From Chitinophaga jiangningensis (GTDB taxonomy: Bacteria > Bacteroidota > Bacteroidia > Chitinophagales > Chitinophagaceae): a stretch of DNA of 64,000 nt. The notes below the pieces were generated by a model that searched no databases, was not told the DNA's origin, and was given only the letters and a program-made list of their open reading frames with translations. The translations under genes were made by a program, and so were the position numbers. Below are positions 1-8,642 of the stretch, in pieces (positions within the stretch are counted from its first letter, which is position 1; each line of letters begins with the position of its first letter). The stretch lies in contig NZ_FRBL01000007.1 in assembly GCF_900142605.1 (NCBI RefSeq), positions 496,001 to 560,000 of the forward strand. Reading direction: 5' to 3'.

Positions 1-537
1 CAGCCATGCCAGCGCTCGCCTGGATGCATCAAACTCCACCGGCAGCGTAATCACTGAAAATAAAGTAGTTACACCAAAAAGGATCACACCTATCAGCAGT
101 AATTGCGGAAAAGTGTTAATTAACAGAATACCCGCCAGCAACACCCAGTTCACCAGGTTGGCACTCACCTGCACAATAGGCACCAGCTTCGACCGGAAGC
201 CCAACCAGGGATATTGGGTGGCATGCTGCACCGCGTGGCCGCACTCATGTGCCGCTACTGCCGCAGCAGCCACATTAGCCCCGTTATATACATCCGGACT
301 CAAATTCACCGTTTTATCCGCCGGATTGTAGTGATCCGACAGAAAACCATCCACAGATTGTACTTTTACATCGTATATCTGATTGTCTTTCAACATTTTC
401 TCCGCTATTTCCCGCCCGGTCAGGCCAGAAGAGGTGGGTATTTCGCTAAATTCATGAAAGCGCCGTTTCAGAATAAAGCCAACAAGCATACTGATCCCCA
501 CAAAAATCAGTGAAACAAACATAATTCCTGGTGTCAT
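1..537 (-). CDS. Zinc metallopeptidase, YugP/Zn_peptidase_2 family (3' part cut by window edge)
   Basis: The 179 codons visible are open to the window edge with no stop, so the C-terminus is missing. Residues 5-23 form a membrane segment. A HECGH motif at about residues 97-101 gives the HExxH zinc site, followed by two more hydrophobic segments and an EFDAS motif near residue 168 that fits the third zinc ligand region of this family. This is the layout of the YugP-type membrane metallopeptidases (PF04298), whose substrates are poorly known. The start is the ATG at 537; a second ATG six codons in is also possible. No Shine-Dalgarno is visible. Confidence 0.9.
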   Translation of the reverse strand, partial: MTPGIMFVSLIFVGISMLVGFILKRRFHEFSEIPTSSGLTGREIAEKMLKDNQIYDVKVQSVDGFLSDHYNPADKTVNLSPDVYNGANVAAAAVAAHECGHAVQHATQYPWLGFRSKLVPIVQVSANLVNWVLLAGILLINTFPQLLLIGVILFGVTTLFSVITLPVEFDASRRALAWL

Positions 538-540
538 ATG

Positions 541-1085
541 CAATTTTTTTACAGAATATTATAGGTACATGAAGGGTCAAAAAATGATCCAACTACTCCA
601 ATTTAAGATTTATTTAGCAGACACCTGTCATACCTGCTTCATCCTTCGCCGACCACCGCTCATCAAGAAATTTAACACTGCCAAATTGGCGAAATTGAAG
701 TTTTTTGAGGAAAAAATAAGCCTATTTGTCAGTACGCCAGGACCCATACATCAGTGAGATTTCATATGTAAAAATCCCCAACATCACCTCTATTTATCAA
801 CATTTTACGGCTTGCCAATGAAAGTAATATTGAACCAAAATAACGGTCCAAATAAGCGCTGGCAGCCACTTTATAACATTAAAAAAATACATCAAAAGTT
901 ATTCACATCGATTAAATAAACTTTTTTATTCTGAAGCCATTTAGTAATTTAGACCTGAATTTAATGGGTTAGTAAGTAGAAAGAGTCAACGGAATCTTCC
1001 GTTTGGCTCTTTTCTCATTTTAGGAAATCCCCCGCTTCAATTTTTGTAAATCTCCTTACTTTGTACCCTCTCTTTATACATCGAT
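541..1085. other. 545-bp intergenic region, divergent zinc peptidase / radA
   Basis: No convincing gene. It holds two weak open frames on the plus strand: 569-757 (62 codons, no family resemblance) and 818-919 (33 codons, basic, MKVILNQNN start). A clear hairpin with a U-tract lies at 980-1016 in plus orientation although no plus-strand gene precedes it (see separate entry). A near-match to the -7 box (TTACTTTG, 1056-1063) lies just before radA. Confidence 0.6.
980..1020 (+). terminator. Intrinsic terminator with no upstream gene (attenuator or small-RNA end)
   Basis: The arms AAAGAGTCAACGGAA and TTCCGTTTGGCTCTTT pair over about 14 bp with one bulge, and TTTTCTCATTTT follows. It points along the plus strand, but the gene to its left is on the minus strand, so it must end an unannotated short transcript or act as an attenuator in a long radA leader. 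Confidence 0.6.
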
Positions 1086-2459
1086 ATGAGTAAAATTAAA
1101 ACTGCTTTTTTCTGTCAGAATTGTGGATACGAATCTGCAAAATGGAATGGTAAATGTCCGAGTTGCGGTCAATGGAATACCTTCGTTGAAGAAAGAGTAC
1201 AAAAAGATATTCCGGTAAAACAGGAATGGAAAACCATTGATAACCCACTCGCACGTACGCAAAAATTTGTTAACCTCTCCGACGTGGAAGCAGTGGCGGA
1301 AAAACGACTGCTCACCCCGGACAATGAACTCAACCGCGTGCTGGGAGGCGGAATAGTAGCGGGTTCCCTCGTTTTAGTAGGTGGTGAACCCGGCATCGGA
1401 AAATCCACACTCTTCCTGCAAAATGCCTTACAGCTGAAAGATATCAGAACACTTTATATCAGTGGAGAAGAAAGTGAACAACAGATAAAAATGAGAGCGG
1501 ATCGCATCAATGTATCCAATGATCAATTTTATCTGCTCACAGAAACTTCTACGCAAACCATATTTGCAGAAATCAGGAAACTGCAACCACAACTGGTGGT
1601 AGTCGACTCCATACAAACGCTGCAATCTCCTTTTATCGAATCAGCACCCGGCAGCGTATCCCAAATCCGTGAAACTACGGCTGAACTGCAACGCTTCGCC
1701 AAGGAAAGTAATACCCCCGTTTTCCTCATCGGGCACATCACCAAAGATGGGTCCATCGCCGGGCCTAAAGTATTGGAACACATGGTAGATACAGTGCTCC
1801 AGTTCGAAGGCGACCAGCATTACGCTTACCGTATTCTCCGTACCATAAAAAACAGATTTGGCTCCACCGCCGAACTTGGCATTTATGAAATGACCGGCAC
1901 GGGATTACGACAGGTAACCAACCCTTCTGAAATCCTTATTTCACAACGGGAAGATCTGCTTAGCGGTGTAGCCATCTCTGCAACCATGGAAGGCATGCGC
2001 CCCTTGTTAGTAGAAGTACAGGCGCTCGTTACACAGTCGGTGTATGGCACACCGCAGCGCACCGCTACCGGCTTTGACCTGCGCCGGCTCCAACTCCTGC
2101 TGGCAGTACTGGAAAAACGCGGGGGCTTCCACTTCGGTGTAAAAGATGTTTTTCTCAACATCGCCGGCGGCTTGCGGGTAGAAGATCCTGCGATTGACCT
2201 GGCGGTACTTTGTGCGCTGCTCAGTTCTTATGAAGACATCTCCCTTCCCAACAAAGTATGCTTCTCAGGAGAGGTCGGCCTGAGCGGAGAAATAAGGGCG
2301 GTCAACAGAATAGAACAACGTATTGCGGAAGCGGAGAAACTAGGATTCGAAAAGATTTTTATCTCCCGTTATAATAAAAAAGGAATTGATTTCACTAAAT
2401 TTAATATTGAAGTAATTGCTGTCGGTCGCGTAGAAGAAGTATACCGCCAGCTCTTTTAA
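1086..2459 (+). CDS. radA: DNA repair protein RadA (Sms)
   Basis: 457 aa, the usual family length. A four-Cys zinc finger sits at residues 10-27 (CQNC and CPSC). A RecA-like ATPase follows: Walker A GGEPGIGKST (about 99-108), Walker B VVVDSIQ (about 171-177) and the RadA-specific KNRFG motif (about 255-259). The last third is the Lon-protease-like domain. RadA is a DnaB-type helicase that drives branch migration in recombinational repair and, in naturally competent bacteria, transformation. comF begins 16 nt after the stop, so the two are very probably cotranscribed. The short spacing to the -7-like box at 1056-1063 suggests a leader of about 20 nt. Confidence 0.98.
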   Translation: MSKIKTAFFCQNCGYESAKWNGKCPSCGQWNTFVEERVQKDIPVKQEWKTIDNPLARTQKFVNLSDVEAVAEKRLLTPDNELNRVLGGGIVAGSLVLVGGEPGIGKSTLFLQNALQLKDIRTLYISGEESEQQIKMRADRINVSNDQFYLLTETSTQTIFAEIRKLQPQLVVVDSIQTLQSPFIESAPGSVSQIRETTAELQRFAKESNTPVFLIGHITKDGSIAGPKVLEHMVDTVLQFEGDQHYAYRILRTIKNRFGSTAELGIYEMTGTGLRQVTNPSEILISQREDLLSGVAISATMEGMRPLLVEVQALVTQSVYGTPQRTATGFDLRRLQLLLAVLEKRGGFHFGVKDVFLNIAGGLRVEDPAIDLAVLCALLSSYEDISLPNKVCFSGEVGLSGEIRAVNRIEQRIAEAEKLGFEKIFISRYNKKGIDFTKFNIEVIAVGRVEEVYRQLF

Positions 2460-2475
2460 ACACATATCCATTACG

Positions 2476-3162
2476 ATGATAACCCGTTTGTTAACACCGC
2501 TGGTAGATCTTTTCTACCCTCACTGCTGCGCTGTGTGTGGCACGGACCTGGACCTTCAGTCTGATAAAATCTGTATCGCCTGCGAGGCCGTACTCCCTGC
2601 CACACAGTTCCATTTATTTCCGGACAATCCAATAGAAAAAATTTTCTGGGGGAGAACTAAAATTGCGCATGCGATGGCGGCCTATTACTATTCGCAGTCG
2701 TCCGGTATTCAACAACTTATCCATCAGTTTAAATACAAGAACCGGAAGGACCTCGCCATTTACTTAGGACGCAAAACCGGTTTGATGCTCATCCAAACTT
2801 CATGGCTATACGAAATTGATGCGGTCATACCTGTGCCGCTATACCACAAAAAAGAAAAGCAAAGAGGCTACAATCAGGCGCAGCTGCTGGCTGCTGGGAT
2901 TGCTGAGATTACAGGCAAGCCGCTGGATACCAGTTTATTAAAAAGAGAGACCTACACCAATACCCAGACGAGGAAAGGAAGAGTTGGGCGCTGGAGCAAT
3001 GTGTCAACCGTCTTCAGGGCTACCCCGGCTGTTCAGGGAATGCACCTGCTACTCGTAGACGATGTGATCACCACTGGCGCCACTACCGAAGCCTGCAGCC
3101 AAGCCCTGGTAAATGCAGGCGCTACCGTAAGCATCGCCTGCCTGGCATACGCCTGGAGCTGA
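2476..3162 (+). CDS. comF: ComF family phosphoribosyltransferase-like protein
   Basis: 228 aa. The N-terminus carries a zinc-finger-like Cys set (C17, C18, C21, C33, C36) and the C-terminus the PRPP-binding loop LLLVDDVITTGATT of type I phosphoribosyltransferases. This two-part build defines ComF, a cytoplasmic protein required for DNA uptake in competent bacteria, where it contacts single-stranded DNA handling proteins. It lies 16 nt after radA, another transformation factor. The ATG at 2476 is the only start that keeps the zinc finger. Biochemical activity of ComF is not established. Confidence 0.93.
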   Translation: MITRLLTPLVDLFYPHCCAVCGTDLDLQSDKICIACEAVLPATQFHLFPDNPIEKIFWGRTKIAHAMAAYYYSQSSGIQQLIHQFKYKNRKDLAIYLGRKTGLMLIQTSWLYEIDAVIPVPLYHKKEKQRGYNQAQLLAAGIAEITGKPLDTSLLKRETYTNTQTRKGRVGRWSNVSTVFRATPAVQGMHLLLVDDVITTGATTEACSQALVNAGATVSIACLAYAWS

Positions 3163-3218
3163 AAAAAAATAAATTTTATGATAACGGATATTTAACTTTA
3201 TGCCTGAGTCTGAGCCGT

Positions 3219-3226
3219 TATTTTTG
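3219..3226 (+). promoter_or_regulatory. -7 box TATTTTTG of the glutathione peroxidase gene
   Basis: Exact match to the Bacteroidota TAnnTTTG box, placing transcription start near 3231 and leaving a leader of about 25 nt. It overlaps the 3' arm of a hairpin (ATAACGG 3181-3187 with CCGTTAT 3215-3221) followed by five T, which could terminate radA-comF, so terminator and promoter appear to share bases. Confidence 0.5.
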
Positions 3227-3255
3227 TTCCTGCAAATTTTCAACAACCCTGGTTT

Positions 3256-3786
3256 ATGTTTAAGATTACACTACTCTCCATTTTTATGCTGTTCGCAGCA
3301 ACTGCATCACATTTGTACGACTTTAAAGTAGACGCCGTTGACGGTGGTAAAATTGATTTCTCCAAATACAAAGGCAAAAAAGTGCTGATTGTAAACACCG
3401 CTTCCCTTTGCGGTAATACACCACAGTACGAAGGCCTGGAAAAACTATATAAGAAATACCAGAAAAACCTCGTGATAGTAGGCTTTCCTGCCAATAACTT
3501 CGGAAGCCAGGAGCCTGGTAGCAACAAAGAAATCCAGGAGTTCTGCACCAAGAAATATGCTGTCACTTTTCCTATGGCTGCAAAAATCTCTGTAAAAGGA
3601 GCTGACATACACCCGCTGTACCAGTGGTTAATGGACGAAAGCAAAGCTAAACACCTGGAGCCTGCAGCAGTTACCTGGAACTTCCAGAAATACCTGCTGG
3701 ATGAAAAAGGTAACCTGGTAGCTGTGTTTTCACCAAAAACGCAACCAGATGCTCCGGAGGTAATTGCAGCGATCGAGAAAAAATAA
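3256..3786 (+). CDS. Glutathione peroxidase family protein (Cys type), exported
   Basis: 176 aa with an N-terminal hydrophobic segment of about 18 residues, which points to export. The peroxidatic site is NTASLCGNTPQY with Cys52 in place of selenocysteine. The other tetrad residues are present: Gln85 in NNFGSQEPGSN and Trp in WNFQKYLL. Bacterial Cys-type members usually take electrons from thioredoxin rather than glutathione and reduce hydroperoxides. The promoter entry at 3219-3226 makes it a separate unit from comF. Unlike most exported proteins here, the mature part does not start with Gln. Confidence 0.93.
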   Translation: MFKITLLSIFMLFAATASHLYDFKVDAVDGGKIDFSKYKGKKVLIVNTASLCGNTPQYEGLEKLYKKYQKNLVIVGFPANNFGSQEPGSNKEIQEFCTKKYAVTFPMAAKISVKGADIHPLYQWLMDESKAKHLEPAAVTWNFQKYLLDEKGNLVAVFSPKTQPDAPEVIAAIEKK

Positions 3787-3906
3787 TTTTCAACCTCCCC
3801 CCGAACATACTCTTTTGCCATATTTAGGGTAACGAAATGTTACTTCGGTTACGTATACCCGTGACCGTGTGACACTAATATTCATTCACCCTGGAGCAAC
3901 CATTGC

Positions 3907-4452
3907 ATGAAACATCTACTATTATATTTACGACCAACTATGCTTTGTCTGGCCGCAGCCATCGGGCTTTCCGCATGCCAGAACATCATCGATGAGCCTA
4001 CCTTATCCTGCCCCGAAATGGTGTTTAACTTCAATACCGAGGGTAAAACCACGCCACTGAACCTTTCCAGCAGTCTATTATTTCGTGCGGAAACAGACAG
4101 CGGTGGCCAGAAATACGTGAGTATTGAAGGCATCAGCGATAGCATGAAAGTGATCATCAATTTATTTGACGGGATGTATGTGGACAGCCTCCTGAGCAAC
4201 GATTCTATCAGATTAAAAACCTATACCTACTCCCGGAAGGCAAAAGTAGAAGGTGGATTAATTATTATCGGCACCAGGGTACCGGGTTTCGATTACCATT
4301 TCCTGGAAACGGATACTTCCAGTATCACCATCACCAGAATTAATACCCGGAAAAAAACTATAACCGGTTATTACTATTATGCTAATACCGGCAATACCGT
4401 TACCGGTCAGGGAGTATTTCAGAACACCTGTTACAGCTCTTTGTCGCGCTAA
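3907..4452 (+). CDS. Hypothetical lipoprotein
   Basis: 181 aa. The signal peptide ends in the lipobox LSAC, with Cys24 as the lipidated residue. The mature part is Ser/Thr/Asp-rich with alternating hydrophobic strands, consistent with a small beta-sandwich, but I recognise no family. It stands alone between the peroxidase and holB, about 30 nt before holB, so it may be cotranscribed with it. Confidence 0.75.
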   Translation: MKHLLLYLRPTMLCLAAAIGLSACQNIIDEPTLSCPEMVFNFNTEGKTTPLNLSSSLLFRAETDSGGQKYVSIEGISDSMKVIINLFDGMYVDSLLSNDSIRLKTYTYSRKAKVEGGLIIIGTRVPGFDYHFLETDTSSITITRINTRKKTITGYYYYANTGNTVTGQGVFQNTCYSSLSR

Positions 4453-4481
4453 GGTTTATCCCCTTTTCATTATCTTGCGGC

Positions 4482-5618
4482 ATGCTTTTTAAAGAGATCA
4501 TAGGACAGTCCGCCGTAGCACATCAGCTGGTACAATCCGTACAGCAGAACCGACTCAGTCACGCACTGATATTGCTTGCACCGGAAGGTAGCGGCGGACT
4601 TCCGCTTGGGCTGGCCTTTACACAGTACCTCGTTTGCGAAAACAAGCAACCGGAAGGCGCCTGTGGCCATTGCCCGGGATGTATCAAAGCATCACAGTAC
4701 ATCCACCCCGATATTCACTTTTCTTACCCGGTAATTCCCCGTAAGGCGGGCGATAAACCGGTGAGCACTGATTATGTGAGTGAGTGGAGAGAATTTGTGA
4801 CTACTAATCCATATGGTAATACCTATGACTGGTTGCAATTCATCGGGGCGGAGAATAAACAAGGTAACATTACAGCTACGGAGTGCCAGGACATTATCCG
4901 CAAGCTTAACCTCAAAAGTTTTGAGAGCGGCTATAAGATCCTGCTGATGTGGATGCCTGAATACCTGGGCAATGAAGGCAACCGCCTGCTCAAACTAATA
5001 GAAGAGCCCCCGGTAAATACTCTTTTTATTTTTGTAGCAGAAAACCAGGAGCAGATCCTGGCTACCATTCTTTCCAGGACACACCTGATCAAAGTAAATC
5101 CTATCCCTAAAGAGGATATGGTAAAATCGCTCACCGACCGAAACGTGCCGGCAGCAAGGGCCCAGCAAATTGCCACCATTGCGGCAGGCAACTACCGGGA
5201 GGCGGTGTACCTGCTTCAAAATTCCGATGACGACTACCACGAGCTGCTGCGCAACTGGCTTAACTACATCTTTACTGGCAACAGGGGCGCGCTACAGGAC
5301 TGGATTGAAGGCATTTCCAGCGCCAAAACCGGCCGTGAAAACCAGAAACAATTCCTCCGTTATTTCATCAACCTACTGGAGCACGCAGTGCGGTTGCAGT
5401 TTATCGATCGTAGCCAGCTGGCCTTTTCTGCGGAGGAAATGGACTTTTCTTCCAAGCTGCTGAAGCTGGCGGGGATGGAGCAGATAGAGCAGATTGTGGA
5501 GCTCCTGGATAATGCCTACTACCATATTGAGCGAAATGCCAACGCTAAAATGCTCTTTCATGCACTGTCCATCAAGCTACAATATATATTTAAAAAGAAA
5601 CCTCTGCCTCAAACGTAA
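4482..5618 (+). CDS. holB: DNA polymerase III delta' subunit
   Basis: 378 aa. The AAA+ fold starts with IIGQSAVAHQL and a degenerate P-loop (APEGSGGLPLG, lacking the GKT/S), as expected for delta', which does not bind ATP. A zinc module CGHCPGC follows near residues 62-68. The sensor region LLKLIEEPP and a degenerate SRC motif (LSRTH) are present. Delta' is the stator of the clamp loader that places the sliding clamp on primed DNA. The ATG at 4482 matches the family N-terminus. Confidence 0.93.
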   Translation: MLFKEIIGQSAVAHQLVQSVQQNRLSHALILLAPEGSGGLPLGLAFTQYLVCENKQPEGACGHCPGCIKASQYIHPDIHFSYPVIPRKAGDKPVSTDYVSEWREFVTTNPYGNTYDWLQFIGAENKQGNITATECQDIIRKLNLKSFESGYKILLMWMPEYLGNEGNRLLKLIEEPPVNTLFIFVAENQEQILATILSRTHLIKVNPIPKEDMVKSLTDRNVPAARAQQIATIAAGNYREAVYLLQNSDDDYHELLRNWLNYIFTGNRGALQDWIEGISSAKTGRENQKQFLRYFINLLEHAVRLQFIDRSQLAFSAEEMDFSSKLLKLAGMEQIEQIVELLDNAYYHIERNANAKMLFHALSIKLQYIFKKKPLPQT

Positions 5619-5658
5619 TAACCTGGGGCGTTAGGAAGCCATATCCCCTTGTTTTCCT

Positions 5659-5666
5659 TATCTTTG
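5659..5666 (+). promoter_or_regulatory. -7 box TATCTTTG of the ricT-like gene
   Basis: Exact TAnnTTTG match. It puts the transcript start near 5671, inside the upstream extension of the open frame (5649-5765). That argues for translation from the ATG at 5766, with a leader of about 95 nt. Confidence 0.55.
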
Positions 5667-5765
5667 CTGCTTTCCGTCTTTTTGTTTTTATTACAGGAAT
5701 ACTGTATATTAAGGGGATGGAATGACCTGAAATGCTTATTTCTAAAATTTAAACTATTTAATAAT

Positions 5766-7262
5766 ATGGCTTGTGCCGGATGTGGTACGGGTGTAGATGG
5801 TAAGCCAGCAGGATGTAAGAGTAATGGAGGATGCAGTACAGGAGGTTGTAACAGACTGAATGTGTTTGATTGGTTATCCAATATTCCACTAGCAGACAGC
5901 TTATCACCATTTGACATTATTGAAGTTAGTTTTAACAATGGAAGCCGCAAAGATTTTTACCGTAATGTAACCAGACAGCATCTTGATAAGGGTGAGATGG
6001 TTACCGTAGAAGGGATCAGCGGCTTTGACGTTGGAACAGTAAGCCTGACAGGTGAACTGGTAAAACTACAGATGAAAAAACGACGCGCAGAGGACACACC
6101 CGAAGTCAAAAAGGTCCTGCGTCGATCAACACACGACGACCTGCAAAGGATGAGTGATAATAAGGCCCGAGAAAAGGAGGCATTGATTAAATCAAGGGCA
6201 TTAGCCCGCAGCCTGGGCCTTGAAATGAAACTTACCGAGGTCGAAATTCAGGCCGATGGCCGAAAAGCAACGTTCTTTTACACTGCCGATGATCGTGTCG
6301 ATTTCCGTGAACTGATTAAGGTTTACGCCTCCGAATTCAGAGCTAAAGTGGAGATGCGCCAGATAGGTGCCCGCCAGGAAGCCGGAAAAGTAGGAGGAAT
6401 TGGTAGCTGCGGCCGCGAATTATGCTGCTCTACCTGGCTCTCTGATTTCAAAAGCGTGAACACCACTGCTGCTCGTTATCAGAACCTTTCCATCAACCAG
6501 GCGAAGTTATCCGGACAATGTGGCCGCCTTAAATGCTGCCTCAACTACGAACTGGATACTTACATGGATGCACTGAAAGATTTCCCTGAAGATGCAGACA
6601 CCATAGAAACTGCGAACGGGGTAGCCACCTTACAGAAACGCGATATCTTCAAAAGCCTCATGTGGTATTCCTACGAAGGAAGTAACAAGCAATATCCGCT
6701 GACCATTACCAGGGCCAAAGAAATCCGCCAGCTCAACAAACAAGGTGTGAAGCCGGATGATCTGAAAGCTGTAGAGGTAGTAAATGTGCATAAACCGAAA
6801 GAAACCGATCTCGGATTTGCAGATGTAGTAGGACAGATCAGCCTGAAGTCTCTGGAAAAAACTGTTCAGAAGCGCAAGCAGAAGGACAAGGACAAACAGA
6901 AACAACAGAAAGGCGAACCGGGCAAACAGCCGCAGCAACGTCAGGAAGCTAAGCAAGAGCAGAAAGGACAACAGCAGGGCCGCCCAGATAACCGCCACCA
7001 CGATCGTAACAGGCAAAAGCAGGACAACCGCCCGCCCAAACAGGGAGGACAACCCAATCAAGGAGGACAACCTAACCAGGGAGGCAACCAGCAAAACCGC
7101 CCGCCACGCGATCAGCACCAGGGCCGCCAGCAACAGCAAGGGCCTAAACAGGAAAGAGAAGGACAAGGACAGGGTCAGCCACCTAAACAGGACCGCCGCC
7201 CACCTAAACATCACAAACCAAAACCTTCCAATCCTAATAATAACAACAACAATAAATCATAA
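5766..7262 (+). CDS. ricT: PSP1/RicT-family protein with Cys-rich head and long Gln/Pro-rich tail
   Basis: 498 aa from the ATG at 5766; the frame stays open upstream to 5649, but the promoter box and the loss of family similarity there argue against the longer start. A Cys-rich head (CAGCGTG, GCSTGGC) precedes the PSP1 core, which has the diagnostic GSCGRELCCS and GQCGRLKCC motifs. In Bacillus, RicT (YaaT) forms a complex with RicA and RicF that binds Fe-S clusters through such cysteines and controls RNase Y. From about residue 395 the protein becomes a low-complexity Lys/Gln/Pro/Gly/Asn tail with GGQPNQ repeats, ending in an Asn run. The core is secure; the tail is variable and probably disordered. 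A strong terminator follows directly. Confidence 0.88.
   Translation: MACAGCGTGVDGKPAGCKSNGGCSTGGCNRLNVFDWLSNIPLADSLSPFDIIEVSFNNGSRKDFYRNVTRQHLDKGEMVTVEGISGFDVGTVSLTGELVKLQMKKRRAEDTPEVKKVLRRSTHDDLQRMSDNKAREKEALIKSRALARSLGLEMKLTEVEIQADGRKATFFYTADDRVDFRELIKVYASEFRAKVEMRQIGARQEAGKVGGIGSCGRELCCSTWLSDFKSVNTTAARYQNLSINQAKLSGQCGRLKCCLNYELDTYMDALKDFPEDADTIETANGVATLQKRDIFKSLMWYSYEGSNKQYPLTITRAKEIRQLNKQGVKPDDLKAVEVVNVHKPKETDLGFADVVGQISLKSLEKTVQKRKQKDKDKQKQQKGEPGKQPQQRQEAKQEQKGQQQGRPDNRHHDRNRQKQDNRPPKQGGQPNQGGQPNQGGNQQNRPPRDQHQGRQQQQGPKQEREGQGQGQPPKQDRRPPKHHKPKPSNPNNNNNNKS
7044..7092 (+). repeat. 18-bp tandem repeat inside the ricT tail
   Basis: Two nearly identical 18-nt units (7044-7061 and 7062-7079, GGAGGACAACC core) and a partial third encode GGQPNQ copies. 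Such repeats can change copy number by slippage in steps of six residues. Confidence 0.7.
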
Positions 7263-7264
7263 AA

Positions 7265-7298
7265 AAAGAACCGGCCGTAAAGCCGGTTCTTTTTTTAT
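7265..7298. terminator. Bidirectional intrinsic terminator after ricT
   Basis: An 11-bp perfect stem (7265-7275 with 7282-7292, GAACCGGC core), 6-nt loop and a T-run, with a matching A-run on the other side. It ends ricT two bases after its stop codon. Confidence 0.92.
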
Positions 7299-7428
7299 AT
7301 ATAGATAAAATTTTTGTTATCTTGATAGTCGCGCTGCGTAATCTTAAAAGGCCGCCCAGACGGAGCAGCCTTTGTTAATAATTGGTTTTTGCTTATGAGA
7401 AAATTTTAAAATTCTTTATAGGGGCCTA

Positions 7429-8481
7429 CTAGGCTTCGTTCTCAAACAAAAGCTTGTAGTAGTGCATATTAGTAGCCTCATCGAACCCACGTTCAATCAG
7501 CTCACGATTACCATGTATATAGATATGAAAATTCCTGTCCAGCTTCAGAATGCTCTTAAAGACTTTCTGTTGCTTTTTAACGGCTGGTGCAGATATTTCA
7601 AATTCATCAGGGATATCCTGTTGGAACGCTTGCTGGTATTCGTTCCTGTATTCTTTAAACGATGCGATAGCCTCAGGATGGCCCAACACTTCGTTTGCAA
7701 AGTCATCTAACTGAAAATGTTCTTTTTCCTTAAAGTATGCGGCTGATTTGTTTAGCAGATCTACCTGATCTACCCTGTCCATTTCATACTCCGTGGGCAG
7801 TTTGTTATCTATAAACTGCTTACACATGTTTACAGCCAGTTCCGTCTGATGGTAACTATCTTCCCTCCTGGTCACCTGTAAAAATGCATCTTTCCAATAC
7901 ACAGCTTCTGTTTGCTTTCCAGTGCTGTCCACTATACTCACTTTATAGCCTTCCTCTTCCTCTGTATTAAAGATCAGGCAGCCTTTGTCAAGCTTATTAA
8001 TATTGATGCCGTCCTCATAATTCACCTGGTAATTATCGTCTTCAAGGAAAACTTTCAAATAGGTATCCCGGTTTTCTGACTTGAATATTCCAATGGCAGG
8101 CACTTCTTCTCCATCCACAAGGCACTTGCTAAAGTAGGCTATATAGAGCTCTCCACCTTTTATTTTGGGATGGGTGGAATGTTTATATAGATGTTTGGCA
8201 ATATTTACAGACTGCTCCTGAAACTCATTTTGGTCGCCAAATATACGGCGACAATATTGAAAAACTTCATTCAGCTGCAAATCTGCTTCGTGAAAAAACC
8301 TGAAATACTCTGCCGACTTGGTAAACGGCTGAATAAAATAAGTGATCAGCAGCTGGCTGATGGTTTCATCCTCCAGTTGCAGCGGTGCTTTGGAACAAAG
8401 CAGCATCTCCTCATTGGAGGAATTTCCTACCTTATGAATAGTCAGGTGCGCCAGATCTTTAAACTCCGAAACGTGAATCAT
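7429..8481 (-). CDS. Nucleoid-associated protein NdpA/YejK family
   Basis: 350 aa, the family's usual size, covering the NA37/YejK domain throughout. It opens with IHKVGN, and the middle has the conserved run of acidic and aromatic residues (YIAYFSKCLVDGEEVPAIGI). Family members bind the nucleoid; function beyond that is unclear, and in some genomes they associate with defence or mobile regions, which is not the case here. The -7 box TACTTTTG ends five bases before the ATG, so the message is probably leaderless. Confidence 0.85.
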   Translation of the reverse strand: MIHVSEFKDLAHLTIHKVGNSSNEEMLLCSKAPLQLEDETISQLLITYFIQPFTKSAEYFRFFHEADLQLNEVFQYCRRIFGDQNEFQEQSVNIAKHLYKHSTHPKIKGGELYIAYFSKCLVDGEEVPAIGIFKSENRDTYLKVFLEDDNYQVNYEDGININKLDKGCLIFNTEEEEGYKVSIVDSTGKQTEAVYWKDAFLQVTRREDSYHQTELAVNMCKQFIDNKLPTEYEMDRVDQVDLLNKSAAYFKEKEHFQLDDFANEVLGHPEAIASFKEYRNEYQQAFQQDIPDEFEISAPAVKKQQKVFKSILKLDRNFHIYIHGNRELIERGFDEATNMHYYKLLFENEA

Positions 8482-8486
8482 GCGGG

Positions 8487-8494
8487 CAAAAGTA
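8487..8494 (-). promoter_or_regulatory. -7 box TACTTTTG of the nucleoid-associated protein gene
   Basis: Exact TAnnTTTG on the minus strand. Only five bases separate it from the start codon at 8481, so transcription should begin at or next to the A of the ATG. Confidence 0.6.
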
Positions 8495-8642
8495 GTAAAA
8501 TACCACGCAACGGAATTTGCTATCTCCCCCGAAAATCCTACTTGATAAATAAAAAGCCCAACAGCAGTGCTTTTCCTTTGATCAAGTAAAAAATATTTTT
8601 TTGGAATAGTTGATTATTTTAATGCGGCAAAAATCCATTAAA

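Noticed and set aside
569..757. 62-codon frame in the left intergenic region
   Set aside because: No motif, no promoter box, composition like noncoding AT-rich DNA.
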